64,000 nt of DNA from Rhizopus arrhizus (GCA_024220505.1 JAKZZE010000025.1:248001-312000), one strand, 5' to 3'. Shown: positions 1 to 13,278, numbered from the stretch's first letter. Numbers and translations: made by a program. The notes: a model not told the origin generated them from the letters alone.

Positions 1-3000
1 ATATTGAACGGGGCTGACCAGGCATGACTAAAGCCTTCGAGCTTGATGCTCAGCTGCTTTTCGTTTTGGACGCGAATGTTATAGAGCGGAATGCGCTGTT
101 TGGCTTCCAAAACATAATCCTCCTTGGTCTCTGGCACACGGTACCGGATGTTTTGATCCATCTGGTTACTGAGTACAAAACGAGGCGTGAGGGTAATGAG
201 CTTGGTCAACTTGAACTGGCCTCCGCCCTCTTGAATATGGATACCGACATGTATCTCTTCTGAGCCATTGGGCAGCACCACATCATACACACTCCCGATG
301 GCTTCAAAACTCAGTGGCCGACTCCAATCAGACGCGTCGATCTTGATCAACGTTCGATTGCGGTTGTCCATGGTCGGATAAGAGTACATGAACGGCTGTG
401 GTTTGGGACCCGGTCGACAGGTGGCGACAGCATCCGTGCCTGACGTGAACGCATCAGACCACGTATTCTTCTTTTCTTTGAACCGGATTGGTAAACCTGT
501 CTTGTTGATGATGATATAAGGACTAAACAGGCTGTATTTTTTAGCACCTCCCGAGCCAGGCACCTCGATCGTGTTGATTCGGATATGCAGTTTGTTCTGA
601 TCAAGCTTGTTTACCAACTCAAAAGAACGATCCACGTCCAGATCGTCTGTTCGCTTGGTGCTGATGATCGCATAGTCACTCTTGTCATAGTCTGTATCAG
701 GCATTTCGATCTGCATGAGCACCAGATGGCCATTCTCAATCACATGGATCGGCATCACACCTCCCTTGCGTAAATAAGAGCTGAACTCTTGGCCGGTCGT
801 CTTGTCGACAATACGGAAATTGAAATCAAATGGCAGCAGGTTTTCAATCTCGATCGGCGCACTGAGTCGGATGGCCATCGCCGGATACTGACCAAAGAGG
901 ATGCTCTTTCGGTTCAGACGGGCAGTCATCTGAAAGATGAAAGGTGGCATGGATCGATCGGCCGAGAGACAAGAGCAGGTCGAAGGTGGCTGGAGGACAC
1001 TGGCGAAATCCTTCCAGTGAAAGGTCCTTTGGGTCCAGTGATAGCCAAAGCCTTCATCCGGACGAAGGCGGAACCGATTTGCATAGGCTTGCTCGATCGG
1101 CAGCGCATAATCTTCACCAGGTGCAATCTTGACCACCGGTCGCTCTCCTTCCGAATCCAGCAGATCCACTGAGAGCAGCGTTCGGTTCTCGATGACCAGA
1201 GCCGATCGGATGGTCACAATCTTGACATTGTTCACCAACTTTACGTCAAACACGATATGGTGTTGAACGTTCTCCAGCCTAGGTTCCAGTGGATGCATAT
1301 GCTCGCCTTCGGTATCCAGCTGGACGTCCCGAAGACTCTTCCATTGGGCTCCATCGATCTGGACATTGATGTTATTACTCGTGACTTCTGTCATCTTTAG
1401 GAAATACGTTAGTCTCGTCTCATTTCTTTCTTTGTCTTACCTCACGACGCTTTCTCCAATCCTCAAACCACCAAGGCATATCTTGACCATTTTCCAATTC
1501 TTTCAACACGGGTTCTTCATTCGAATCCGTAGAGTTCCAAACTGTGATCCTGTAGCCAGTCCTATTCCGAAGCGCATAGGGAGCGATCGTACCTCTCTCA
1601 CCGCTGTAGATCACATCCCTTTGTTTATCGAGCAGCTTGATGGTGGATACTGCACTTTCCAAGAAAGTGTGAGTCACATTTAAGTTGAGAATATCATTTG
1701 ATATCAGTTTGACATGCGTTGTGTTATTGTCCGATGGATTTCTAGACAACTCCAGCTTGAAGCTCCAGGGTTCCAATAGAGGTTCCCAGTGAGAGTTTTT
1801 GATATTAAAATAATTGATGTAGGTCGACAGCTGGACAGAGGCAGCAAGCTAACAATAGCGTTAGTATTTCTCCTTGGACCCAAGAAAAAAACTCACGTTC
1901 TTTGACCAATTGGCTACTTCTAAATGAAACGGCTTGAGAGATGTGACCACCATGGGGGTTTCATGCAATTCTTCAATCAGGATCACTTGGGCTCCTTGAA
2001 AAGAGACACGAAGCTAAAGAGAATCATCAGATAAAGACAGACAAGATCAATAAAGCTTACCGATTCTTGAGCAAAAGCAACGGCATCCATACGCTCCATT
2101 TCCTTTGGTGTATTCGCTATCGAAGGCGAAAATAATCCTTGGGCATACGCTGCTTTCGAAAGTGGTTTGTCGGTTGAGAGGGTCGCATTGTGCAGCTCAA
2201 AGGCCTTGTTGAAGATATCCGTGATCAGCATCACGTCCCGATAGGAGACACGCATCACCAAAGGATCGATGTTGATCACGATATCTGTCAGCAGCCCACC
2301 GTACTCATTCTTCGGGTTACTGTTCATCGACAGGTTAACATCGAACGGCTGAATGAATCTCAAGGTCGACTTCTGCCTCATGTCCATCGTACACAGAAAC
2401 ATGCCCATCTGCTTGACCACCAGAGCTGTCTTGGACTGCTGAGTGATCATCAACTCCTCCGCAGACAACACGACCGCTTCAGAGTCCACACGGTCCGGAT
2501 TGGCCAGCAGGACAAACTCGGCGTTCAGGATCTTGATGACATACGACAGGTCGATCCCTGCCTCTGCTTGAGCTGGCTCTTCGCTCATGACCGATCCTCG
2601 TCGTCTTTCGACCGGCGGCATTCGTTCTTGGTCTCCAAAAGGCAAAAGGAAAAAATGGGCTAATCGAAAGGCGTGGTCGAGCGAAAGGATCACTTTGGAA
2701 TCCCGGATGGTCATCATCGCAATACCAGAGCGAATTGGGTTCGGCGCCTTGAGATCCAACTGAAGTTCGAATTGATTCTTGTCCTTGACGACAGGCATGA
2801 TATTTTTGAATTCACTGTTGATGCCCGGTCTCGTGTCGTCTATGGTCAGGGAAGGGATGACGAGGAAGACGTCCATCGTGTTGTCTTGTTGCATACGGAA
2901 ATTGACTTGACTGTTGTGCAGCGCGAAACTGGCTAGGCTAGGGGGTGACTGTATGTCGGGGCCTGTGCCCATATAGATCTCCAACTTGATCACCTTTGCA

Positions 3001-6000
3001 TCCATGGCCATCTGAATCTGAGGCGACCTTGTCTTTTCTGTGGCTGCTGCTGGCTGGATCGATGCCTGACTTGATCTGTGCAGCACAGTCGAGCTTCTTT
3101 TGTTAGACAGAGCCTGTAGGTTGGCTTCCTCTTCATCTGTATCAGTAAATACGCGAGAAAACATATGGATGGCTTCCATCAAAAAGATGTACTGTCGCTC
3201 GGTAAGCCTCATTGAAATATCGCTCACTTTACCCTTGATATCCACCATGGGACGCTCAGACGAGCCTTGCTCTGGGATGTCAATAGCAAACGTGACATCA
3301 ATGTCATCCACAATAGGCAGTGTTTGTAGCAGAGTCTCAGGTCTTGCAAAATGAAACTTGGAGGTCAGGTTGATAGCCCGAAGACCAGCCTGGATCGTAT
3401 TGATGTACCCATCCTCATCTGTCACAAACGTATTTGACGCCCAAATCTCACCCAGATGAGCGACCACACAATCCGATGGGTGCTGATGAAACTCTGGAAA
3501 GAGGACAACGGGTGTTTTTATGACCACATCAAAATGCATCTTGGTAGCCGCTTTGCTCAATTGCTGAGCTGATTCAAGGGCGGCTGCACGCGCTATGTCA
3601 TAGGTTGATTTCATCTCGGCAAATTTGCTCAGGAACTGCAGCAGTTGGTGTACTGGCTCTTCTAAAAACCGGAATCGAGCAGAGCCCATACGAAGGTAAA
3701 CAGCGTGGTCATAGCCAGGGTAATCTTTTCGGCCGTCATCAATAAAGGAGGTGTATTTCAAGTCGATCAGCTCTTCACCTTGAATCGTTAGCAGTTGATG
3801 AGGCCATGTTTGAGTATCGGCCGCCTTTCTTGGACTGAGATCGTCTGTTAAAGTAAAGTTGGCAAATTTGGCTGCCACGTTGACTTGGCCATCGGAAACC
3901 ACAGTCGACAGGTCACCCAAGGAAAGTTCACCGGTAGCAAGTCGCACGCCGTCATTATTCAAGACAAAGTTGACACTATCAAGGAGTAGTCTCACATAGA
4001 TATTATTATCGGACGTGTTAGACGACAGCTTGCTCGCTTGAGTCGCCGGGATGGTATGGGCAAGGGAAGGGGTGGCTTCGGCTACTTTTTGGTTTGAATT
4101 GATCTCGCTATCGACAAAGGTATCCATAACAAAGCTATGAAGCGTCAAAACAGAACTTCGGGTGACAATAAAGTTCAGTGTAGAAAGTGTCACGTGCACT
4201 GTTTGGCCCACACCTTTGTACTTTGTCATATACTCTGGGTTCTGTTTGTCACACTGAACGTATTCCACATTCACCAATTCCTTCAGTCCAGAGTCATTGG
4301 ACGCATCCGGTTGAAGAATATGCTGGTCTGAGGTAACAAGGTACTTGAACTCGTTACCGTGCTTCATCCTGTCCGTCACATCGAGTGATTTCAGAGAGAG
4401 ACGAACGGCCATATCCATCGGACGCATGTTGTAATTCAACTTTAGGCTCTTGAGATCAACCTCACACAGCAAATTCTCGGGTGATGACACATCTGAATCA
4501 GACCGATGATCCTTTTGTGCTTTGAGAATATTGGCAAGCACCCGATCCACCTTGAAGTCCAATTCAAGCAATCGCTCCTCGACATTGACCGTCTCTTTGC
4601 CTGCTTTGACACTTTTGACAGTCGTCGCCTTGGTGATCTCAGTATCCACCGTGTCTGCTACGGAATCTGTATACAAATCGCTAGACTCGCTATCGCTCAG
4701 CAAAAACATATCATCCTCATCATCCGGCTTGTTCCATAATGGATTGCCCATCAAGTTGAACCAACTCTGATCGGATTGGTTTTGCACCGGGTACTCGTTT
4801 AAATCGATTTCCCCTGTTCTCTTATTTCCCAATAACCCAGAGGCCTCGATCAGATGAGGCAATTGCATGATGGCCTTGTATTTTGTATCAGAGAAATTGA
4901 CCTTCAGCAAAGGTAAATGGCCAGACACTTTCAATCTTGGCATATCAAAGGATTTTCGAATGATGCAGAGCTCAAGCAAAAACGTCATATCGATCCGATC
5001 CACAAGATGAAGGTAGTCTAGTTCAGGACGAGGACGGCGGACTTGGACGAGACAGGTATCAAGAGAATCACCTACAAGAATCTTTGTTTGCGTCAATTGA
5101 ACGGTGAATCGGTCAAACATCAAGCTGTGAAGGTTGGTGTTATCCTCTGCCGTCATCTCTGCTCCAGATCTCGATTTCAATTGGGCTCGCGTCTCAGGTG
5201 GCAATAGGTTACTTTCGACATTAATATGTCCTGCGTCAATGACAATCGCACTACAGTGTGTTGTTGTACAACTACAAAACAAGCACGGTCAATCTTTACA
5301 TTTTTACTGTACCCAAGGACTTACTTTTCTGGAATAATAATCACAGGCGCATCCATATCCACCTTCAAATCAAACGTAGTATGCTGTTCCAGTGCATACT
5401 CCAAATTAGCCCTCGTCTGCTTTTTGAAACCCTCAAGGGTATCTCCAGCCACTTCAATCAAGGCATTGATACTATCTGCACTTGTTTCTGATGGTGTAAA
5501 GAATTCGACAATCTCATAAATCACTTGAGGATTGTAAACGATATCGATATTACGCATATAAAGTGCAGCTGCATTATCGGCTCTTTCATCCAGTGGTTTG
5601 TATTCAAAGGTAGCAGTAAAAAATGGATCTTTCATTGGATTCGAAAAGTTTTTCAGCTGGCTATCCAAAGTGATTGATTTCCGGTGGCTAACATCCTTAC
5701 CCTTGGCCCCCATTAGCTTATAATAAGGTGACTCTGGCCTCTGTCCGTCGTAGAGATTCATGTCACCCAAGGCAGCCGTGGCGGTGAATGACTCGATGTA
5801 TTTGGTGAAACCCATTGAAAAGTTATCAAACACGAGGGATAATAGGTCAACAGACTGTTTGTGTGGATTCTTTCGTACATTGAATGAACCCCGATTGAGC
5901 GTCATGTTTAATGACAATAAGGTTGTCTTTTTTTCAAAAAAAAAAAGTTAAGCTTATTTCATAAGGATTTCTTTTTTATGCCTTACATCCTTTGGTAAAT

Positions 6001-7933
6001 CGATGGATGCTGCAATAGCAGCTTTATCTGCATCATAATCAATAACATCATAAAATTCTTGTTTCTGCTCTTCAGTAAGAACTATCTCTTCGGCTTCATT
6101 TTCCTATATACATTGTTTTAGGTCTCCTTTTTTTTTCTTAAGAGTAAAACCTACAGAGTCTTCAGAGAGTTTTCCAGACCCATACCACCAACTGCTTATA
6201 CCCCAACCTTGTTTTGCCTTCTTGGCCGTCTCTTCTTCCTTGCGTCTTTTTTCAATCGCAGCTAGCATTACACATTAGAAACAAGAACATGTCTGCATCT
6301 GTTCACTCTACCTAGACGCGCCTTTTCGGCCCTCAGCTTAGGCTTTGCTAAGCTTCTATAGAACCGAAGATCTTCAAAGCTCAATTCGCGCTCAAGACCC
6401 TCCAATTGTTCCAATTCCTCCGGTGTTGCCCTGTCAAATTTGTAGTTTACATAACAATGGATGTACGCTTTACGATCATCGCGTCTTTTCTTCAACCTGT
6501 CCCAGGTCCATCTTTGATTTCGTTCGTGGATCTCTGATAAAATGGCTTGACCAGCAAATCTAAAGTATTCGAGTGGATGGGATTTGGGTGTCATGTGTGA
6601 AGGTGGATGGAATTCTCTGTACTGAAGAAATTTGTAAGCAAACATCAGACACAAAAATAAAATAAAAAAGGGAGGTTACCTTTTGCTTTTTCAGGTAAGA
6701 GTGAAATAAATCGATCATGAGGATAGTATCACGATATTGTTCGTTATCTACTGTAAATGAGAGCTCATCAAAAAGAAGTGAAGCTTCAAACTTTGGTATT
6801 TTATCGCCAAAATGTTTATTGAATTTCACCTAATACAACAATGATCACTATTCCCCTCTTTCTTTCTATAAATCATTTTCTTACCCTGCCAGAACCAGAA
6901 ACAGGTTTTAGGATGTATTGATGCTCTTTTGGAACATGCTGCTTAGTTGCGATCTATCACAAGAGATTCAGTATTGAATGAAATGTTGATAGGGTTCCAC
7001 TATACCAAGGCCTTGAATGCTTCATGTTCATTATCTTCATCTGCTATAGATTGTATGTTTGTATCCCAATAGATTGAAAGTGATTCCAAGGTGGCCAACT
7101 AAAATGGATGTAATAATGACCTCATCAGATGATCTTATTTTATCTTCATTGTGTGTTCCACCCAGCTTTTTACCTTATAAATCGTATTTGCAGCCTCACC
7201 TAATGTATTTGGTGTCCACTCTTCATCTGTTGTGATCGCTGACAGTTCATTTAAGGTGATACCTGCTGCAAAACGATGCTCAGTTGAAACATTGTCTTCA
7301 TAGCGAATGTGGATTGTTTGAATAGAGAATTGAAGGTTATTCAGGATCCTCGTCACGAGTTGGTTTGCAAAAGTATCGTTTTTGTTAGTATCTTCACTGA
7401 CATCGTGTTGCTGCATCATGAGTTCTGAGTTTTCCAACTTTGTCATTTTGGCTTCTTGTTCTCTTTCCGCCAGTTCTTCTGCTGTCATCTAGATTTATGC
7501 ATCGTAAGTTTGAGCAATGGTATGCAAGGTTGGATCCTTACAGTTGATTCATTCCGAGGTACTGCTAATACATAAACGTCTTTAATATCGACCAATACTG
7601 GTTTTCCTCTTAAGTTGTTCCAAGGAATAGTCAGTGTAAGTTCGCCAAGATAACCTAAAGCACAGGTTAATGTCGTTCACTGACAGTTTGTTGTACCTTC
7701 TAAAACATCCACTGGCAAATTGAGTTTATCAAGAGCTTCTCGTCTCAACTTTAGATCGCGTAGCTTGACTTCCCCTGTTTGGTAAACAAAATATTAAACA
7801 CCCGTTCTATCCAAGCTTTCACTTGCTTATGTTTACCTGACCAGATACCAATTTTTAATTGGTTATAATTCAAGTTGGACACATAGGACCCTAATACTCT
7901 ATTGAGTAAAGTAGAGACAACAGATTCCAACAT
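1..7933 (-). CDS. VPS13: VPS13 lipid-transfer protein (3'-partial, 15 exons in window)
   Basis: Bridge-like lipid transporter of membrane contact sites. The start [18 protein letters not shown] is the conserved chorein N-terminus, and exons 2-3 encode [18 protein letters not shown] and [13 protein letters not shown], also diagnostic. Exons (5' to 3' on minus): 7933-7837, 7774-7697, 7654-7542, 7488-7174, 7098-7006, 6953-6885, 6829-6680, 6621-6312, 6261-6155, 6103-5987, 5926-5325, 5271-2061, 2013-1897, 1848-1441, 1394-1. Splice phases agree at every junction, giving about 2,393 codons here. Exons 14-15 carry repeated modules built on an invariant Asn ([31 protein letters not shown]), as in the Vps13 adaptor-binding (VAB, also called SHR-BD) domain. 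Yeast Vps13 is about 3,144 residues, so the rest lies to the left. The last exon is open to the window edge. The exon 9 donor could also lie 4 nt further downstream. Confidence 0.95.
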
Positions 7934-9592
7934 TTTCGTAAAAAAAAAAAAAAAAGAAAACAAAAAAAAGAAGCTTAAACTCTGGAGATTTTTTATGCTG
8001 GTATGACATAATGCAGACTATTTTGTATACAAAAGTGGCTTGGGCTCAACCCAATCCCTCTAAAGTGAACAATGAACATATATTGTTCTATCAGGCTTTA
8101 ATAAAGTAGCCGTGGTTGTCTTACTTTTCTTGCGCTTTTATTATTGAATAGAACAAATGATGATATGAAAAATACATAAAAGAAAAAGAAACGCTCCACT
8201 CTGAATAAATTTAAAAAAGACATTTGTTACTAATAAAAAGAAAGAAAGAGAGAGAGAGAAAAATTATGCTAAACTGCACACTGTAAAGGCAACACTTTCC
8301 TTTTTTATGCCAACTGAAACATTTTGTATCTGACTTTGCTTACAGAATATGCCTTTCAAAATGATGATCATAAAAAATAAAAAAAAACGCGCCGGTAATT
8401 TAAATTGGCGATTTTTTTTTTTTTTTGTCATCAATCCTTAAGTAGATACGTCCTTTCTCTCTGTGAAGTGAAATTGATTACGAATCTTTCTGGCTTTTCT
8501 ACAAGTCTAACTGGTTGCATCTTGCTTTATTTATTCATTTCACCTTTAAATACCATATTTGTTAAGCTTCCTCGTCTTTTAAATTCTTGTCTTCTTAATT
8601 CTTTTTTCGATATTTTGTTCAATTGATATATGATTACTAATGGTTTATGAAAGTAACTAGTACAGTGTGTGTTTATCAAACTACTGCTTAAATTTTTTAG
8701 TTAATTTCTGTATGTCTTTTAGTCTGAGAATAAAAGTATGCTGTACTATTACGTAGTCAAAAAAAAAGTAACATGAATAAGGGGGTCTCGATAGAAAATA
8801 GAATTCATTTATGCAAAAACATAAAAGTGCCTGTTGTGCATGCTTAAGTAATCATATTGTATACGCACATGTTTCAATTTACCAGATCGAGCATTGTCAG
8901 TGTTCCCAAAAACAGGCATTTGAATTTCCTTCTATGACTTTTATTCCAAACAATAAGATTATATCTTTTTACGTTTTTTAAATGAAAACAACCAAATTAA
9001 GTAATAACCTATAAATTTGATCTAAGAGAGTGACTTTATATAAAACCATGAGAAAATAAAAGGGCTGTGTGATATGAATATGCTTTTGTTTGAAATTTAA
9101 ACCAATTGTTTCAATAAAAACCTAGAACGTTGACAAAGATTGTGCAACGTTTTGCAACAATGAAGGGTGACACAAATAGAGTGGGTTGTGACACGACAGA
9201 TCTTTGAAAGATTATCTGCTGTTATCATTCTCTGTTCAAAAGGAAATCGGGAGGGGGAACTACATGAAAAAGATGAACAAGGACCACTAAGACTACATGT
9301 CGGTAAGACAAGATTGATTCCTATTTTATTAACCATGATTTTGCTCTTTTCCGAACATGCCAAAGCTTTCATTATCCCAAAAAAAAAAAAAATCGGTGAA
9401 TTAGAATTTGGAGTGTGTTTCTATTGAATGTTTAAAATAATTGATTCAAGTCTTGAAAACAAGTTTTTGTTTTTTAAAAATAAGGTTTATTTATTAACAT
9501 AGGATGCATAAAACATAAAATGAATTAGAGATAATACCATAAATCATAAAAGGAATAGAAAATATCTTATATATCACAAAAGCTTTGCTTTC
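7934..9592. other. AT-rich intergenic region, VPS13 5' side
   Basis: No gene is supported. It holds the VPS13 upstream region with homopolymer A and T runs next to the start codon and a short (GA)n tract near 8241-8262. The ORFs here are short, low-complexity and open on overlapping frames without family motifs. Confidence 0.6.
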
Positions 9593-10168
9593 TTAATCAA
9601 TTTGTCTTCTTTTTTTACTATCGACAGTACAATCCTGTTGATTATCACTGACCATTTCGATACTTTTCTTTTCTAAACTCTCAATCTTTTTCTCCAGCTG
9701 CCATACCTGGAGCACCAAACCATCATAGGCTGTCTTGATCTCTTTTTCTTTTGCCTTTTTGATTGCAATCGTCATATTTTCGGTGGACGCGTCGGTCGAG
9801 AAAGCATTACGTAACGAGTCAAGTAAGATCAAGATGGATGTGCATTCACCTGCCAAGAATGAAATTTCGTCCTCGATTTCACTGATTCCCATTGACTTTC
9901 TTTTTTCTTTCCTCTTGTTCACTTGTAAGCTTCTAGGATGAATATGACTGCATTGACTGGAATGCTTTATTTGTTGCTTTCCTTCTTGTCCATAATACGA
10001 ACGATGACTATGTTTGTTAGTGAATTGCTCTGGACATTGGCTGTAACTGTGGTATATCAATTGTTGTGTATAAAATGATTTTATAGGTTGACAGTGAAGT
10101 ACATTCATGTTGAGTGATGTATGAGGTGAATGATAAATTGAAGTGTGATAAGAATATCTATTGCTCAT
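9593..10168 (-). CDS. Hypothetical coiled-coil protein, 191 aa
   Basis: I do not recognise this protein. The first 85 residues are rich in His, Ser, Tyr and Gln and look disordered. After a basic patch (NKRKEKRK, about 84-91) comes a more conserved-looking stretch with SEIEDEISFLAGECTSILILL, then a charged heptad-like helix (VLQVWQLEKKIESLEKK, about 152-168) that should form a coiled coil, and a basic tail KKRRQ. There is no signal peptide or membrane span. A TATA-like sequence lies 40-50 bp upstream of the start. The C-terminal half looks protein-like in composition, which is why it is kept; the N-terminal half could be over-called if there is an unseen intron. Confidence 0.5.
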   Translation of the reverse strand: MSNRYSYHTSIYHSPHTSLNMNVLHCQPIKSFYTQQLIYHSYSQCPEQFTNKHSHRSYYGQEGKQQIKHSSQCSHIHPRSLQVNKRKEKRKSMGISEIEDEISFLAGECTSILILLDSLRNAFSTDASTENMTIAIKKAKEKEIKTAYDGLVLQVWQLEKKIESLEKKSIEMVSDNQQDCTVDSKKRRQID

Positions 10169-10205
10169 TGAGCATAATTAAAAAGACAAGTATAGCTCTC
10201 GATAA

Positions 10206-10221
10206 CACAGTATATAAAAAG
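10206..10221 (-). promoter_or_regulatory. TATA-like element upstream of the coiled-coil gene
   Basis: On the minus strand this reads CTTTTTATATACTGTG, about 40-50 bp before the start codon at 10168. The placement fits a core promoter, but AT-rich surroundings make chance matches common. Confidence 0.35.
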
Positions 10222-11264
10222 AAAGAGGAGGAAAAATGATAAAAAAGCTTCCTTTTTTATATCTTCTTTAGCAACAGTCTATAAATGGACATTAGATTAT
10301 GTATAATACAAGAGGCGCCACAATGAATTACACACAGTATATGCATGCGTGGTTAATTACAGAAAAAGAAAGACTTGAATCGAACACAAAAAAAAGCATT
10401 TTCTTGGCAGACTTTATAAATACTGAATCACCTCTTTCACTATAGGTCTAATCAATCGTCAAGTTTGAGAGCAATACCAATTAGAATAGAAAACTTCCGA
10501 GTTAAACACGTTCAAATCATTCTCGTATGTACGCATTAAGCCATTTTTAACACAAAAAAAATTATTTGTTTCACCAGTCTTTTTTTTCAGTGTACCTCAA
10601 TGCCACTTTTGGAAAGCATTGATTTACAGATTTTTCGACATTTGCGATTCTATTAGGTCTCTGTACTTTTCGTTTTTCTCAATTTGCACTCTTTTTTTTT
10701 CCACAAAAGTATCAACTTTATTCTCCTTTTAGTATTTGTTTTTGAATAAAACGATCGAATCAAGCAGATTTTTTATACCAAATAATATTCTTTTCAAAAA
10801 TTTTTAAAAAAAAAAGAAAAAAAAATGAGGTGAAATTGGCTTTTTTTTTTTCTTACCTTTATTAGAATAAGAAATAACATGTCTTTGATATAAATACAAG
10901 ATAAAATATAAGTTGTCAAAGCTCAAAATGATTAGTCTTGTAGATGGGAATAAAAGAAGTGTCTTTGTACTCTACCCTTTATATTCATAATAATAATAAA
11001 GGGCCAACGGAGGCTGTGGCGATTGAAAAAACCAACGTATTTGCATTTTGATGGAGTGTCAGTGGAAGGTGCAGTAATAAGAAAAGATTTAGGCTCAGAA
11101 TTATTAATAAAACCATTGTTCATATTCACTGTCGTACTCATATGGAGAAAAGATAGGATAGATGAGTTTCCCCTTACTAGGAATCCACACTGCCTAGGCA
11201 AACTGAATGTTTACTTTTGGTTGCGTAGGTTGCTCTTACGTGTTGATTCCGGATATTGATTCCT
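10222..11264. other. AT-rich intergenic region
   Basis: Poly-A and poly-T tracts and short overlapping ORFs on both strands. No gene, RNA or repeat is supported. Confidence 0.5.
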
Positions 11265-12240
11265 TTTATGAGTTGAAGGGTTGATCTTTAGGAGGATAGG
11301 GTGTAGATGGTGCGTTGAGCGTGTTGCTTGCATTGTCCATATCATCATCCTCGTCTTGGTGCTCATCCTGTGAATGGACAAAAGGAGAATCATTAGATGT
11401 GATCTCCTCAGAGGACACCTGGGCATCAGAGAAAGGAGTGGAAGACTTGGAGGGTTGAAGAAATCTTAGCCTCGGTTGTAGTTACAGGTCGATGGTCCGC
11501 ATGTCGAGGTTTAGCAGTGCGAGGAACAGGAATTGCACGAACAGTGAGGATAGAGGTAGGCTCGGCATGCTGAGGGCGTTTAGATGCTTCCAATTCAGTG
11601 TGAGTAGTATGTGTACATTGAACACTGAAGTAGCCTCTGACATCACATATATTGTATGTTTGATTTTCTAAAGGCCTTTCAGAGCAAGAGTCACGCATGT
11701 GACCCATGGCTTTACAGCAGCGACAGTGCTTGGGCATCTTGTTCCAGGTTATAAAGATTGCTGTTTTATTGCTGTAGTCAACTTTATAGGTGGGTTGAAG
11801 TAGATCATCATTCGAGTCGTTGCTGTTAACAAGGATATGCCCGTTTTCTTAAAGTTGCTTCAAAATGATATCGACAAAATAAAAAATAATATCAAAAATT
11901 GTTTCGTATCTGGAAGAGATTGAAAGTAAATTGTTCCTGGTATCAATAAGGAATCTATAGGTACACTGCTAAAATTCAAGTGTGTCAAGATAGTAAAAAG
12001 CGTTCTGACTACGGGGGAAGCTGATATCATTAAGAACAACGTAATTAGCGACAGCTTGCTAACAACATTCGTCAGAGTCAAGGCCAAGTTTAATGGAAAG
12101 GGTGTTATCATCATCCTTATATCGAACACCTTAACCATCATTGTAAGGAAATCTAGTACGAAGAGTAAACAAAAGTTCCAGGTCGAGATGATGGAAGACA
12201 AGTAGGACAGTGTACGTAACTGAGCAGTTAGAGGAACCTG
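11265..12240 (-). pseudogene. Decayed retroelement gag/ORF1-like gene with CCHC zinc knuckle
   Basis: One minus-strand frame reads as a continuous protein interrupted by at least four stop codons, from about 12240 down to 11427. It ends in a perfect zinc knuckle CRCCKAMGHMRDSC (CX2CX4HX4C, the start of the intact part at 11737) and a second degenerate knuckle (CDVRGYFSVQC). An Asp/Glu-rich tail follows in a shifted frame (QDEHQDEDDDMDN, about 11340-11370). Architecture and wording resemble the nucleic-acid-binding ORF of Mucorales retroelements, but no reverse transcriptase remains nearby. The surviving 103-codon ORF at 11426-11737 could be taken for a small zinc-knuckle gene; the upstream in-frame continuation with stops argues for a relic. 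Confidence 0.6.
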
Positions 12241-12912
12241 CGATGTATATCAATGAGACCATAGGAGAGAAAAAGAGAGCGATTCATAACGGAAATATAG
12301 ATGGTTTCGTAAGTGGTTGAAGTAGATGGCCATCAATTAGCATTCAAGGTTTGCAGAAGACAAGTGTTTAAAAGTTCTTGGTTTATTTATTAAGAAAAAT
12401 CATGTATCGAATAAAATAATTGACCAAAGTAAACAAATTCGGAACATAGTAGGTATATTCATTGATGATTAAATTGACTCTCAAGTTGAAGTTATAAACA
12501 AAGGCGTAGATACCATCGCTGATAGATCTGATTCTGAACCAGCGTTTACAACATTTCATAAATCCATCTAGACTTGGCCATTTTTATTTTTGTAAATAAA
12601 TTTTTACTGCGATGAGAAAAAGAAAAAGCCTATTTACCAAAATAATCTCTAGATTACTTTTATCATTTTCTCTTTGCAAAGAAAAAAGAAAATCAGTATG
12701 CAAGAAGTCAATAAGCCCATTCAATTTCTTTTTATGGATAATATGGTTTAATGAAGAAAGCAGGCCTATGTTGTATGTAATGATGAAAAAAGCTTGGTAT
12801 TCTATATTTATTAATATTCTCTCGTAACAACATATTAAGGCTGTTAAAAAGTACTAGGAAGAGAACCTGGGTTTTATGGGTCGGTGGAAGAGGACAAGAT
12901 AAAAGGACTACC
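12241..12912. other. Intergenic region, nothing recognised
   Basis: AT-rich. One 71-codon plus-strand ORF (12612-12827) is Lys- and Phe-rich without recognisable features and is not called. Confidence 0.5.
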
Positions 12913-13278
12913 TTAAGGTTCAGCGCCATTGGCAGCAGCACCATCGGCAGCAGCACCATCATCGCCAGCAGCACCATCATCGCCAGCAACACCGTCATCG
13001 GCAGCGGCAGGAGCAGCAGGAGCAGCATGAGCAGGAGCAGGAGCAGCATGAGCAGCATGAGCAGGAGCACCATCGGAAGCAGCACCATCATCGGCAGCAG
13101 CGCCATCATCGGCAGCAGCACCATCACCCAACAGTCCACCAACAGCAGGCAAGCCATCAATAAACTTCAAAACGGAACCACTCACCAGTCTTTTTTCTAA
13201 AACATTAGAATCAAGTGGAAGTGAAGAGACAAGCATAAATGCAGATAATAAGCCAAAGAAGACAAGAAATGAACGCAT
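12913..13278 (-). CDS. Secreted low-complexity protein with Kex2 site, 121 aa
   Basis: Residues 1-19 form a signal peptide (MRSFLVFFGLLSAFMLVSS). A short propeptide ends in the dibasic LEKR (about 27-30), a Kex2-type processing site. Next comes an amphipathic hydrophobic segment (LVSGSVLKFIDGLPAVGGLL, 31-50), then about 70 residues made only of Ala, Asp, Gly, Pro, His and a few Ser, Val and Asn, with DDGAA units repeated. The repeat DNA is a GCA/ATC-rich tandem array, so unit number may vary between strains. The antisense ORF over the same DNA is a Leu/Met repeat and is a shadow. Function unknown: it could be a secreted peptide precursor, a wall-associated protein or an effector. No cysteines occur, so it is not a disulfide-stabilised peptide. 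Confidence 0.65.
   Translation of the reverse strand: MRSFLVFFGLLSAFMLVSSLPLDSNVLEKRLVSGSVLKFIDGLPAVGGLLGDGAAADDGAAADDGAASDGAPAHAAHAAPAPAHAAPAAPAAADDGVAGDDGAAGDDGAAADGAAANGAEP
12931..13135. repeat. Imperfect trinucleotide-rich tandem repeat inside the secreted-protein gene
   Basis: Plus-strand units built from GGCAGCAGCACCATCATC and variants (GCAGCA, CACCAT, GAGCAG) recur through the region and encode the Ala/Asp/Gly/His repeats on the minus strand. Slippage-prone. Confidence 0.7.

Noticed and set aside
12732..13160. 142-residue Leu/Met repeat protein antisense to or overlapping the secreted-protein gene
   Set aside because: Another frame of the same trinucleotide repeats, without a signal peptide or plausible composition.
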